Positions 1 through 8,885 are shown, numbered from the stretch's first letter. The stretch is 64,000 nt of DNA from Deltaproteobacteria bacterium (GCA_029860075.1 JAOUBX010000016.1:1-64000); one strand, 5' to 3'. Notes: generated by a model not told the origin, from the sequence alone. Numbers and translations are program-made.

Positions 1-465
1 GGTCAATATGTCATCAATATTGGGCACATCAAGGGAAGGCATGGAAAAAGCAGTCGAAAAACCCTTTGCAGCATCTTTATCTTTGCTTTCTCTCTTTTCT
101 TTCCTGATTGCACCCGATATCTTTCTCGGTGTTCCTGTTTTGACGCCGTCAATTAACATTTCATTAATAATGACCTTGCCAAGAAGCAGGCGCTCAAATG
201 CCATAAGGAATGAAATTTTATCGACATGAATCATATTTACCATGGGATTGTCGGGATCTGTTATATCCAGGCCCTTAAGGGTGAGACCCAACGGAGAAAT
301 AGAAAGATCAGCCTTTTGCAGCTCCACTTTAGAGCCGACTATTGAAGTACCGCCACTTTCTATCAGTTTTTTAACGGCGCCATCGACAAGAAGGGTCCAG
401 GCGCCAAATATTAAAGCTGAGACAACAACAAAAGCGATGAGACCTTTTATGCGGATGATCTTCAT
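1..465 (-). CDS. TIGR03545 family protein, N-terminal part (runs off window)
   Basis: The reading frame starts at an ATG at 465 and stays open to the window edge (155 codons). It begins MKIIRIKGLIAFVVVSALIF, a single membrane anchor after a short basic tail. A region of the type seen in AsmA-like proteins follows (KVELQKADLSISPLGLTLKG). Start and sequence style match the TIGR03545 family, which has no known function and is normally encoded beside TIGR03546. That partner is the gene just upstream: its stop overlaps this start (ATGA, 462-465), so translation is probably coupled. The family assignment is from memory of the pair, not a search. The C-terminal part is missing because of the window boundary. 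Confidence 0.7.
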   Translation of the reverse strand, partial: MKIIRIKGLIAFVVVSALIFGAWTLLVDGAVKKLIESGGTSIVGSKVELQKADLSISPLGLTLKGLDITDPDNPMVNMIHVDKISFLMAFERLLLGKVIINEMLIDGVKTGTPRKISGAIRKEKRESKDKDAAKGFSTAFSMPSLDVPNIDDILT

Positions 466-983
466 TCACTGCTCCTCAAATAAGAAACTTTCTCATAAAC
501 TTTGTAGAACTTGCTTGCCTTAAAAAGCTGCATCACTTTTGTATTTCGAATCTTCTCCAGAATAGTTTCCCTGTATTTTTTAATGAGAAAATTAAAGAGA
601 AAAAATAGGGGAATGAAAAGAAAAAGGGATAGGGCAAGGCTCCCCATAACAATGGTATTGTTAAAACGGGTGAGCCTCATAAAGGGGTTATTATAAAGGG
701 ACGTCCAGAGATCCTGCAAAGAAGCGGCAGCAAGAATAGCGCTGCCGAGATGATGAAAGAGTGGGTCCAGAATAAAGGAGAGGCCGCTGAATATGACAAG
801 GCCGAAGATAAATGAAGAAAGATTAACACGAAGAATGAGGATAAGAAAAAGGACAAATAAATTATGGATACCGGCCACAGGCGTCAGTCCCGCAACCATG
901 GCAAAGCTAAAAGCAAGGCTAATTTGCCAGGCAGCTGTTTCTGAGTTAAGAATGGAAAGAAGCTTTGCAAATATGCTTAACAT
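462..983 (-). CDS. TIGR03546 family integral membrane protein
   Basis: This 173-residue protein has about four hydrophobic segments (roughly residues 18-38, 40-65, 75-90 and 108-135) and a basic C-terminal tail rich in Lys. The N-terminal part (AFSFAMVAGLTPVAGIHNLF) resembles the DUF2062-like motif seen in TIGR03546 proteins. It is first in a two-gene unit and overlaps the TIGR03545 gene by four bases. Both families are uncharacterised and reported only from bacteria with an outer membrane, so an envelope role is likely but unproven. The start at 983 is the first ATG in the frame. No strong ribosome binding site precedes it. Confidence 0.7.
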   Translation of the reverse strand: MLSIFAKLLSILNSETAAWQISLAFSFAMVAGLTPVAGIHNLFVLFLILILRVNLSSFIFGLVIFSGLSFILDPLFHHLGSAILAAASLQDLWTSLYNNPFMRLTRFNNTIVMGSLALSLFLFIPLFFLFNFLIKKYRETILEKIRNTKVMQLFKASKFYKVYEKVSYLRSSE

Positions 984-1216
984 ATGAACCTGATTTTATT
1001 GTAATGAGGAAATGGAGAAGCACCTAACCAGATGTTTATATAAAAAATATACACTGAAAAGCTTCAAATGCAAGGAGGATCAACTACCTCGCAGCAAGCT
1101 GATAGGGTATGGATGGGAATAATTCCTTTTGTATCGCAGTCCCACATTGGCAGGACGTGAAACTGCACCCGCCGGGAATTAATATTTCAGGTGCTTAAGT
1201 GAAATATACCGCTCTT

Positions 1217-3400
1217 TTATTTTTTCCTGCCGAAAAGACCACCCAAAAAACCTTTTTTCTTTTTTTCAGGCCTCACATCAAGTTTTATCTCAGGGGGAGG
1301 AGGTTTTTGAGTACTTTTTTTCTCTTCAGCTTCTTCAAGGAATGACGCATCTTCAATCGGTTCTGCCTGCGTTAGCGGCGTTTGTACTTTTTTAACCGTC
1401 TCTTTTCTATGGTCGACAACTTTATGGGGCTTCTCCTTTACTGACTGGAGCTCTTCCAAAACAATGGACACCTTAAGATTAAAGGTTTTTTCATCCTTTC
1501 CTGATCCGAGAACAAGGGGAATGGAGAAGAGCCCGCCTCCCTGGTTAAGAGGCTTTCCTATGGAAGCCTTGATTTCATCCAAAACTTCCGTAATAACAGG
1601 CTCACCAAGTTCACGGCCCGTCACAGCTTGAGTTACTTGAGGTTCTACTTCTTCTCCAGGTTTTTTCATCGACTCAACAGGCGTCTCCATAAACCCGGGC
1701 GCAACAGTCTTTTCTTCAGCAGCTTTTATTGCAGACTTCATGGCCGAAAATTCCGGTATATCAATATGGCCGGCCTCTTCAATTTCTTTTTCTCCCAGCC
1801 CATCAGGTTCTTGCTGAAGAGAATGAAGTTTTTCACCCTTATCAAGTCCATTGTGCGGTTCAATTCCCCTATCATCAGGAATATCAAGGTTATCTATATC
1901 TTCCAGATCTCCAGGAATAACATGTTCCGCCTCTGCCACTTGCGGCTCAATCGGCGCCTCTGGAATCTCCAATTGGGGCTCAGCAAGATCCCGGGGAATC
2001 TCTTCTTCAAAGGCAGGCTCTTCTTCAATACTTTCCGGAATTCCTTCAACCCCTTCAGTCTCCATCTCACCATAAATCAGTTCTTCAGAATCTCCGACTC
2101 CAAAATCATCGGGAATCTCCGAAACTATTTCATCTTCCTCACCGCCCAGTTCAAAACCGGGCTCCATTTCTATGCCTTCAGGAATTTCTACATCACCCAG
2201 GTCTTCAAGATCAACACCGGCCGCTCCTTCCGGCTGGCCTTCCAATTCAATTCCCGCCTCTTCTTCAAAAACAGGCGATTCCCCTTCACCGGCTTCCGCT
2301 CCAGGCGCCTCATCAAAGGCAGCTTCCTCACCACCCAGTTCAAAACCGGGCTCCATCTCGATACCACCGGGAATTTCTACATCACCCAGGTCTTCAAGAC
2401 CAACACCGGCCGCTCCTTCCGGCTGGCCTTCCAATTCAATTCCCGCCTCTTCTTCAAAAACAGGCGATTCCCCTTCACCGGCTTCCGTTCCAGGCACCTC
2501 ATCAAAGGCAGTTTCCTCTCCGCCCAGTTCAAAACCGGGCTCCATTTCTACGCCTTCGGGAATTTCTTCTTCTCCCGCTTCGGGAAGATTATCAACATCA
2601 ATAGCATATTGCTCTAATGAATCTTCAAGGGAACCTTCTTCCTCAATCTCAACTCCTCCCGCCTGATTTGAAGGTTCTGCAGAAACGGCTTCCGGCTCTT
2701 TCTCTTCAAGGGAACTCTCACCGGCTTCCTCAGCCAGACCAAGCCTTTCCTCTCCATTCCTTACTCTCATCAACTCAGAAAGTAATTTATCTTCCGAAGC
2801 ATTTTCTGTTGTTGATATATTTGATTCTTCCTGCTTCGCTTTAATCACCAGTTTTGAAATTTGGGTAAAGGTCTCAAGAACACCTTTACCTGAACCAGCT
2901 TCGGCTTTAAGGGAAGGAGCGTCAAATACATTTAGTGACGCTTCAAGTCCCTCAATATCTTCAGCTGCCGCAGAATCTTTTTTGTTGTATTGCAGCACAA
3001 ATGGGACGGCATCAATGGATATTTTCAAGTTACTCAGATCCGTGCCAAGGGCCTTCATGGAGTTAAGGTTTTTTTCAGCAACAGCAGGGTCAGAATCAGC
3101 AATAAAGATTATTCCGTCAACACCCCTTAAAACACTTTTTGCAATGACTTTATTTTCAACCTCAGTGGGGCATATATAGAGATGAAAGACAATCTTATAT
3201 CCCTCTATTTCCGGAATATTAGGGGGGCTGAAATCGAAAAACTGAATCCCTTCAGGCTCCAGGTTAACAATGTCGCCTCTTTGTTCAGGATTAAGTCTTT
3301 TATGAATGTAATGAAGGTTATCTATCTTGCCTGAGTCATCAGGACCACAGTAAACCAGCTTTAAATAGACTTCCTTCTTTTCATCGCTTTTGAGAGCCAT
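1217..3400 (-). CDS. MglA-like degenerate GTPase domain protein with long acidic repeat region
   Basis: The protein has 727 residues. Residues about 10-190 follow the MglA small-GTPase pattern: a P-loop-like GPDDSGKI at 19-26, FFDFSPP near 54-60, GVDGIIFIADS near 93-103 and an NKKD guanine-specificity motif near 139. Two catalytic motifs are altered. The P-loop Thr/Ser is Ile26, and the PGQ expected after the HLY segment is PTE. Binding or hydrolysis of GTP is therefore doubtful. Residues about 200-560 are acidic, proline-containing low-complexity sequence with a 63-residue tandem repeat. A predicted amphipathic stretch (FNLKVSIVLEELQSVKEK) follows, and the protein ends in a strongly basic tail (KKKKGFLGGLFGRKK) that could touch the membrane. 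It is last in a three-gene unit, two bases after the preceding gene. The MglA relationship is well supported for the N-terminus. The overall function is unknown. Confidence 0.75.
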   Translation of the reverse strand: MALKSDEKKEVYLKLVYCGPDDSGKIDNLHYIHKRLNPEQRGDIVNLEPEGIQFFDFSPPNIPEIEGYKIVFHLYICPTEVENKVIAKSVLRGVDGIIFIADSDPAVAEKNLNSMKALGTDLSNLKISIDAVPFVLQYNKKDSAAAEDIEGLEASLNVFDAPSLKAEAGSGKGVLETFTQISKLVIKAKQEESNISTTENASEDKLLSELMRVRNGEERLGLAEEAGESSLEEKEPEAVSAEPSNQAGGVEIEEEGSLEDSLEQYAIDVDNLPEAGEEEIPEGVEMEPGFELGGEETAFDEVPGTEAGEGESPVFEEEAGIELEGQPEGAAGVGLEDLGDVEIPGGIEMEPGFELGGEEAAFDEAPGAEAGEGESPVFEEEAGIELEGQPEGAAGVDLEDLGDVEIPEGIEMEPGFELGGEEDEIVSEIPDDFGVGDSEELIYGEMETEGVEGIPESIEEEPAFEEEIPRDLAEPQLEIPEAPIEPQVAEAEHVIPGDLEDIDNLDIPDDRGIEPHNGLDKGEKLHSLQQEPDGLGEKEIEEAGHIDIPEFSAMKSAIKAAEEKTVAPGFMETPVESMKKPGEEVEPQVTQAVTGRELGEPVITEVLDEIKASIGKPLNQGGGLFSIPLVLGSGKDEKTFNLKVSIVLEELQSVKEKPHKVVDHRKETVKKVQTPLTQAEPIEDASFLEEAEEKKSTQKPPPPEIKLDVRPEKKKKGFLGGLFGRKK
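2133..2570 (-). repeat. In-frame tandem repeat, period 189 bp (63 codons), about 2.3 copies
   Basis: The motif tcaaaaccgg occurs at 2151, 2340 and 2529, exactly 189 bases apart, and the surrounding sequence is nearly identical. Translated, each unit runs from MEPGFELGGEE to GAAGVxLEDLGDVEIP. Copies one and two differ at only a few codons. The third is partial. The near-identity suggests recent duplication or gene conversion within the coding sequence, and copy number could vary between strains. Confidence 0.9.
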
Positions 3401-3402
3401 TG

Positions 3403-4404
3403 TTATTTCTTTTTCTCCTTTTTAGCTGAGACCATCCTTCTAGCCATATTAGCAATAGACTTGGAAACATTTCTGCTTTTAGATAAAAGCTCCAGGTCCT
3501 TGTCCCTGATATGGGTCAGAAGATTCATTGCCGTCGGGAGAGGAACACGGGGATTTGACACGAGGTTTAGTTTTATCTGGTAATTTTTCATCCAGTCCCT
3601 GTTTGCAGTGATTGCTCTGAAAACCTCTTCTCCTACACTTTTGGATGACGAAAAAAGAACAACTTCACTTTCCGTTATTCTGGGGTTTTTCATTACATTT
3701 CCACAAATTAACCTGTTTGGCTCCTTGACAAGAAGTCCCCTCGCTTCCTTATTCCCTGTTATTGCCAATTTAATTTTCTGTGATACACCCATTTCAAGAA
3801 TTTGCGCATAAAGACTTCCCTCCTCTTTTTCCTCGTCATCTGCTTCCTCTTTTTCCTTGATCAACTCTGCCGGAAATTCTTCACTTTCACGGGAACTACC
3901 ATCCTCTTCCAGTATAGAACCAATTTTTTCCAGGACAGGCGCGCTGATAACGGGGTTTTTCTTTATACATTCAAATAAAGAGGGATATTTACTTATAATA
4001 CTACCTTTTTCACTGATGAAAGCAAGAAGATCCTCATCAGCGCTTTCAGCAATTGCCTCCAGTGTTTGCCGGACAACATTAGGGCTTTCAATAATCACTT
4101 GCAGGATTTCATTATTGTCCGCATAGAGATGAGACAGATGGTCTATAATCCTGGGGTGTGTTTCTTCCGATTGCAGTGTCGCTGTTAAAATATGCAGGGG
4201 GATATTGAGGAGGCTTTTTTCCGCTTCACTGCTAACATGGGGATCTTTATCTTTTGTAAGAAAATAAAGCGCCACAAGCAGTTCCTTCGGCTCAACGGGA
4301 AGCCTGCCCTCAGCAGCTAGCATTCTCATCTCTTTGGGCGCTTCAGGCTTTATACACTCTGCTGTCGGTTTGGAAACCTTAAGCTTTATTGCCGCTTTAG
4401 ACAT
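3403..4404 (-). CDS. Hypothetical alpha-helical, HEAT-like repeat protein
   Basis: This 333-residue protein has no signal peptide or membrane segment. The first 200 residues are short amphipathic helices of about 20-25 residues (for example PKELLVALYFLTKDKDPHVS, and a segment with ILQVIIESPNVVRQTLEAIA), as in HEAT or leucine-rich-repeat-variant proteins. A Glu/Asp-rich linker lies near residues 185-205. A second helical region follows and includes NPRITESEVVLFSSSKSVGE and NPRVPLPTAMNLL repeats. It lies between the SPOR membrane protein (five-base gap) and the MglA-like protein (two-base gap), so the three are almost certainly one operon and may form one complex. A scaffold role is inference. 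No specific family is recognised. Confidence 0.7.
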   Translation of the reverse strand: MSKAAIKLKVSKPTAECIKPEAPKEMRMLAAEGRLPVEPKELLVALYFLTKDKDPHVSSEAEKSLLNIPLHILTATLQSEETHPRIIDHLSHLYADNNEILQVIIESPNVVRQTLEAIAESADEDLLAFISEKGSIISKYPSLFECIKKNPVISAPVLEKIGSILEEDGSSRESEEFPAELIKEKEEADDEEKEEGSLYAQILEMGVSQKIKLAITGNKEARGLLVKEPNRLICGNVMKNPRITESEVVLFSSSKSVGEEVFRAITANRDWMKNYQIKLNLVSNPRVPLPTAMNLLTHIRDKDLELLSKSRNVSKSIANMARRMVSAKKEKKK

Positions 4405-4409
4405 GAGCT

Positions 4410-5828
4410 TTATCTTTTCTGAATTATAACTGCTTTCAGGCCCTTACGCTTTAAAGAATCCAGGACGGTGTCCGCTTCTTCCGGTGTTTTGTAGGGACCA
4501 ACAAGAAGATGATGAACCTTCATGTTAATTGGTGTCTTTTCAATCCTTGCAGCAAAACCTTTCTTTCTGAGCAAGTTCTTTTTCTTATCGGCCATATGTT
4601 TGTAATAGAATGACCCGATAAGCGCCGCAAACCTTTCATTTTTACTGATCAGTTCCGCACTGAATCCACTTTTCCTAAGCTTCAATACAAGGTCTTCAGC
4701 AATGAGAAAGTCACCCCACGTACCGACAAGGAGCCTGTTCATCTTAATTACTTTTCTTCCCTGTTTAACAAGCGGAGTATAACCGAGAGACTCTATCTTT
4801 TTCCTGGGCGCTTTCAGGTTCCCTTTAAAAATATAAACACCTGCCTGAAGGTAATAACCTTTTGCAGAAACAGGAACCGTTCCCCTGGCAATCTTAATAT
4901 CTTTTCCGGCTTTTTTAGATGGCCTGACAACGGGTTTTGGGGGTTTTGGCTTTGCTTTAGGTTTTGGCGCCGGCTTAGGCGGAGCAGTTACTTCTTTCCT
5001 GGGAACCGGTGGCGCCTTCACTGCCGGCTCTTCCTTCTTTACAGGTTCTGCAGGTTTGACAGGCGGCGCCTTCACTTTTGCCGGCACAGGCCTGGCTGCT
5101 TCCTTCTGCTTCGGTTTTTTAGCTTCTTTCTCCACCGGCTCGAGGGCATCATCGAGAGGCACGGCTTCAGGTTTTTTTCCGGCAGGCACTGCCTTGGCAA
5201 CTACCGCTTTAGCTTCCTGCCGTGCTTTAGCTACAGGAACAGCTTTTTCATCCGGTTTTACAGGTGCCCCGGCTTTTGCAGCCTCCTCTGATGGTTTTGC
5301 TGGAGTGGGTTTCGGTGGAGCGGGTTTGGGTGGAACGGCCTTTTTAACGGCAACTCTTTTGGGCGCCTCTTTTTTAGTTGAAACCTTTTCAATAGACACT
5401 TCACTTATGATTTGCGTGAGTTCCGCCAGAAGATCGGGATAATACTGGGGTAAAATATACGTATAAGCGGCATAACCACCAAAAAGAAGGAAGAGTATGA
5501 AAAGCAAAAAAGTGCGTCTGCCGCTTCCTCTTTTTACAACCTTGCTTGACTTTAGAAGATCATCTTCGGAAAAAACATCTGAGCTTTCCCCAAAGCGATC
5601 CGGCGCAGAAATATCATCTTCGGAACTATCAGTCAAACTGATGTCGCCGGGTACTGAAGGAGGTCCTTCAGCGCCCTCAACTCCTTCGGCGCCGAAGGAG
5701 GGTTCACTGAAAAAGTCCTCATCTCCGCCTTCACTTCCGGAAGCGGAGAAAATCTCATCATCTAGTGAACTTTCGCCGCCGGCTTTCTTTTTTGGCTTCT
5801 TTTTAAAAGAAAATAATTTATCAAACAT
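4410..5828 (-). CDS. Single-pass membrane protein with two C-terminal SPOR repeats
   Basis: The protein has 472 residues. A basic start (FDKLFSFKKKPKKK) and an acidic Ser/Asp/Glu-rich cytoplasmic region are followed by one membrane segment at about 106-126. A long Pro/Ala/Lys-rich linker (about 150-315) could span periplasm and peptidoglycan. The last 150 residues form two SPOR-type units: YYLQAGVYIF...LLVGTWGDFLIAEDLV and FAALIGSFYY...LLVGPYKTPEEADTVL. SPOR domains bind peptidoglycan with stripped stem peptides, usually at the division site. It is the first gene of the unit that continues with the HEAT-like and MglA-like proteins, which suggests a polarity- or division-related envelope complex; that is inference. 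It starts at 5828 and its upstream gap to 5929 is about 100 bases. Confidence 0.85.
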   Translation of the reverse strand: MFDKLFSFKKKPKKKAGGESSLDDEIFSASGSEGGDEDFFSEPSFGAEGVEGAEGPPSVPGDISLTDSSEDDISAPDRFGESSDVFSEDDLLKSSKVVKRGSGRRTFLLFILFLLFGGYAAYTYILPQYYPDLLAELTQIISEVSIEKVSTKKEAPKRVAVKKAVPPKPAPPKPTPAKPSEEAAKAGAPVKPDEKAVPVAKARQEAKAVVAKAVPAGKKPEAVPLDDALEPVEKEAKKPKQKEAARPVPAKVKAPPVKPAEPVKKEEPAVKAPPVPRKEVTAPPKPAPKPKAKPKPPKPVVRPSKKAGKDIKIARGTVPVSAKGYYLQAGVYIFKGNLKAPRKKIESLGYTPLVKQGRKVIKMNRLLVGTWGDFLIAEDLVLKLRKSGFSAELISKNERFAALIGSFYYKHMADKKKNLLRKKGFAARIEKTPINMKVHHLLVGPYKTPEEADTVLDSLKRKGLKAVIIQKR

Positions 5829-5928
5829 GCAGACCTAAATTTTCTTATGGAAATTACTTCATTTTATCAAACTAATGATACATTAAGAGGACTAAAAGTC
5901 AAGATAAAGTTAACTGTCATAAAGTGCA

Positions 5929-6543
5929 TTATGGCCGCTGGTTAAGCAATTTTACAACTGACGTTCCATCGTAATAATCGATGATATTCATACAACCAAA
6001 ATCTTGTTCAATTCTGAGGAGATTTTTCAATTCCAGGCCCATTGCTTCGCAAAGGATGATCCGGTTAGTCCCGCCATGACCTACAATAGCCACCTCTTTA
6101 CCTTTATGTCTTTCAACGATTTCTGCCAGGGCAGACAGGGCCCGATTGCGTACGTCAATCAGGTTTTCCCCTCCATCGTGTACCCTGTAGTTAACAATAT
6201 CCTCGAATCTCCTTTCAAACTCATGGGGAAATCTTTCAAGCACTTCTTTCATGGTGAGACCCTCCCAGCGGCCTGCCGCAATCTCTTTGAGCCGCTCATC
6301 ATGCCGTACATCGGCGACCACCTCCTCTGCAATAGCGCCGGCCCCTTTAACAGACCTTACAAGACCACTCGAATATATCCTGGCCAGAGGGCGATTCTTT
6401 ATTTTTTTGGCCTGCAGCGAAAGCTGCCTCTCCCCTTCTTCGGTAAGATCAACATCAAAGTGACCATTATAACGGAACTCCCCTTTGGTGTTTGCCGTTT
6501 CACCATGCCTTAATAGGTATATCCGCGTTTTTTCATCTTTCAT
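5929..6543 (-). CDS. cobC: Histidine phosphatase, probable alpha-ribazole phosphatase
   Basis: This 204-residue protein of the histidine phosphatase (phosphoglycerate mutase-like) superfamily has the catalytic RHGET motif at residues 12-16 and a second histidine in VGHGGTNR near 153. CobC removes the 5-phosphate from alpha-ribazole phosphate or adenosylcobalamin phosphate at the end of cobalamin assembly. The superfamily is broad, so the specific call rests mainly on position: it is the last gene of a minus-strand run containing cobD, cbiB, cobS, cobU and cobT. Length is normal for CobC. A different sugar-phosphate phosphatase cannot be excluded from sequence alone. Confidence 0.75.
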   Translation of the reverse strand: MKDEKTRIYLLRHGETANTKGEFRYNGHFDVDLTEEGERQLSLQAKKIKNRPLARIYSSGLVRSVKGAGAIAEEVVADVRHDERLKEIAAGRWEGLTMKEVLERFPHEFERRFEDIVNYRVHDGGENLIDVRNRALSALAEIVERHKGKEVAIVGHGGTNRIILCEAMGLELKNLLRIEQDFGCMNIIDYYDGTSVVKLLNQRP

Positions 6544-6696
6544 AGAATCACCTGCCTGTTATTTAATGATAAATAGTTTTGCTTCAAATAATTCGGAATA
6601 AATACTTTCTCTCTTTGAGCAAGTTCTTTTTTCATCTCTTCTGCCAGAGGAGCAATGAATATATAATTTATGTCCTTGCAGGGGCTTTTTCCCCCT

Positions 6697-7764
6697 TTAA
6701 AATCTGAAAAAGGCATTTATCAGACGCCTGTTTTCATCCCTTCCTTTAACAGCCACCCTGATAAAGCTCTCATCCAAACCTGCATAGTTGCTGCAATCCC
6801 TGATGAGTATGCCATGATCTTTTATCAGCTTGTCCTGAATCCGGGAGGAAGCAAGGTTATTGTTGATTTTTAGAAGCAGGTAATTAGCCGGAGTGGGAAA
6901 AACCTTAAAAGCAGACAATTTACTAACTTCATGGGTAAGGAATTTTCTCTCCTCCGTGATAAATTTTACCGTTGCCTCTCTATACAGGGGGTCTTCAAGA
7001 GAGGCAATGGCTGCCGCTTCACCAAGACAGTTTACCGTCCAGGGTTCTTTAAATTTTTTAATCTTTTCAATAAGGCTTTTATGAGCAAAAAGATAGCCCA
7101 CTCTCAAACCGGGAAGGGCATAAAACTTTGTCATCGATCGAAGGACGATTAAGTCAGGAAAGTTCATCACTTCCATCTTTACAGATTCCTCTTCACAAAA
7201 ATCGATGAAAGCCTCGTCTACGATCAGTGTCATTCCAAGATCAGTCGATTTTTCAGCTATTCTCAAAAGCTCTTTTTTCTTAATTAAACGGCCTGTCGGG
7301 TTGGCCGGATTTCCTAACCAGAGTGTGTCATAGCCTTTTTCCATGGTTTTAAAAAGGGCATCCATATTTAGCTGGAATGCATCCTCATGTGAGAGAATAA
7401 AATGATCAACCTTGCAGCCTGCTGAAAATAAGGCCCCTTCATATTCGGAAAAGGCCGGAGCAATGACAAGTGCCTTTTTAGGCCGCAAAACCCTCGGGAT
7501 GAGGTAAATAAGCTCTGTTGCTCCGCTACCGGTCAGGATGCAATCTGCCTTGATTTCGTGATATTTTGAAAGTGCACTTATGAGTCGGCATGATTCCGTA
7601 TCAGGGTAATTTACAATACTGTCGATGGCCCCTGATATTGCCTCTCTTGTTTTAGATGAAATGCCGAGAGGATTGATGTTGGCGCTGAAATCAATGATGG
7701 AGGCCTCATCAATGCCGTATGTCTCAGCTACTTTTCTTATGTTGCCGCCATGTTTGTATTTCAT
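6697..7764 (-). CDS. cobD: Threonine-phosphate decarboxylase
   Basis: This is a fold-type I PLP enzyme of 355 residues. It starts with the CobD-typical KHGGNI...DFSANINPLG. The motifs NPANPTG (152-158), DEAF (183-186) and the probable PLP lysine K213 in SMTKFYALPGLRVGY are present. CobD makes (R)-1-amino-2-propanol O-phosphate from L-threonine phosphate, the side chain that CbiB attaches to cobyric acid. It directly follows cbiB: the cbiB stop and this start overlap by one base (TAATG, 7762-7766). Related histidinol-phosphate aminotransferases share the fold, but the N-terminal motif and the neighbourhood favour CobD. Confidence 0.92.
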   Translation of the reverse strand: MKYKHGGNIRKVAETYGIDEASIIDFSANINPLGISSKTREAISGAIDSIVNYPDTESCRLISALSKYHEIKADCILTGSGATELIYLIPRVLRPKKALVIAPAFSEYEGALFSAGCKVDHFILSHEDAFQLNMDALFKTMEKGYDTLWLGNPANPTGRLIKKKELLRIAEKSTDLGMTLIVDEAFIDFCEEESVKMEVMNFPDLIVLRSMTKFYALPGLRVGYLFAHKSLIEKIKKFKEPWTVNCLGEAAAIASLEDPLYREATVKFITEERKFLTHEVSKLSAFKVFPTPANYLLLKINNNLASSRIQDKLIKDHGILIRDCSNYAGLDESFIRVAVKGRDENRRLINAFFRF

Positions 7765-8728
7765 TAATTTAAAATCCCTCTTACAAAAAGGCCAATTAAA
7801 ACCGTCAGGATTGATGATACATACATTAGTTTAATTGCTCCACCAATATGCTCCCGCTCAAGCAGCATCATATTATCCCCGATAAGCGGTCTTTCCTCAA
7901 TCCTGCCGGGATAGTGATTAAGACCTCCCAACTGAACACCAAGGGCCCCCGCTGCTGCCGCCTCGGGAAAACCGGCATGGGACTGGGATGGTTCCTGCAA
8001 TCCCTTAGCATCATTTTCCAGGATCTTTTCCAGTCAAAATCAAGAAACCAGGCTGAAAACACGATGAGTAAGGCTGTTAATCTCGCAGGAATATAGTTGA
8101 CCATATCATCGAGCCTGGCGGAGGCCCAACCGAAGTCACAATACTTCTCATTCTTATAAGCCACCATGGAATCAAGTGTGTTGATTGCCTTGTAAGCCAT
8201 GGCAAGTGGAACACCACCGATTATTAAATAAAGTAGCGGGGCAATCACACCATCGGAACTGTTCTCTGCAACCGTCTCAATAGTAGCTCTTACGATCTCT
8301 GGTTCATCCAGTCGGGAGGTATCACGGCCAACGACGTGAGAGAGCGCTTCTCTGGCGCCGGACAGATCGTCTTTGTTAAGGGTATCGTACACCCTGTGGG
8401 CAGCATCTCTCAAGCCTCTTGCTGAGAGGGTCATGTAGGCAAGCAGCAGGGCCATCAAAATACCCGACGTCCAACCCAGGTAAAAGGCAAACTTTAAAAG
8501 TAAAAATGTTAAAATATAAACAACCAGAGGGAGAAGCAGGGCAAGCACTAATCCCGCCACTTTTCTGTAAAATGATGACAGGCTCTCATCATTGTAATTT
8601 TCTTCAGACCAATTGATAACCTTTCCGAACCAGATAACAGGATGAGGCATTCTATCGCTCTCACCCAGAATAAAATCGAGGATGAGTGCTGCTATGATCA
8701 GGTAAGGTGACAGGTAGACTTCAGCCAT
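7764..8728 (-). pseudogene. cbiB: Adenosylcobinamide-phosphate synthase, interrupted by a one-base frameshift
   Basis: The first frame, from 8728, encodes a typical CbiB membrane protein (DFILGESDRMPHPVIWFGKV, ARGLRDAAHRV, VAENSSDGVIAPLLY) up to RNHPSPM. The expected continuation AGFPEAAAAGALGVQLGG is in another frame, which ends at 7764. Restoring one base in the G run at 7979-7981 (CCC to CCCC on the coding strand) gives NHPSPHAGFPEAAAAG and a 321-residue protein, the normal CbiB length. CbiB joins aminopropanol phosphate to cobyric acid. All other residues look intact. This is either a sequencing or assembly error in a homopolymer or a very recent mutation. If real, the pathway would be blocked unless another copy exists. 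Confidence 0.9.
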
Positions 8729-8817
8729 ATTTATTCTGAATACTTATTATTTTCGCGGTACCCATAGGGCATAAAGAAGATGTTCCTAAGAACTGTTGTC
8801 AAAATTTCCATCTTTGG

Positions 8818-8878
8818 AAAGGGGATTTAATTCAAAATGGTACAAATCCCCCCTTCCCCCCCTTTACTGAAGTGGGGA
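8818..8878. repeat. Short intergenic inverted repeat with C-rich tail
   Basis: Between cobS and cbiB, aaaggggattt (8818-8828) is complementary to aaatcccccctt (8844-8855). A pyrimidine block ccccccctttactgaagtgggg follows, itself partly self-complementary. The layout is that of the small mobile palindromic elements that sit between genes in many bacterial genomes. No coding potential is seen. It could also act in transcript processing between cobS and cbiB. Confidence 0.5.
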
Positions 8879-8885
8879 ATAATGG

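Noticed and set aside
984-1216. Segment with acctcgcagcaagctg between the TIGR03546 gene and the MglA-like gene
   Set aside because: It looks like part of a dispersed intergenic repeat, but no second copy is in the window and no arms could be paired.
1628-2617. Long plus-strand open frame of about 329 codons
   Set aside because: It is the antisense of the acidic repeat region; Glu/Gly/Pro codons leave few stops on the other strand. The product is repetitive and Phe/Arg-rich with no family resemblance.
5056-5442. Plus-strand open frame antisense to the SPOR protein
   Set aside because: It mirrors the Pro/Ala/Lys-rich linker; composition is an artefact of the coding strand.
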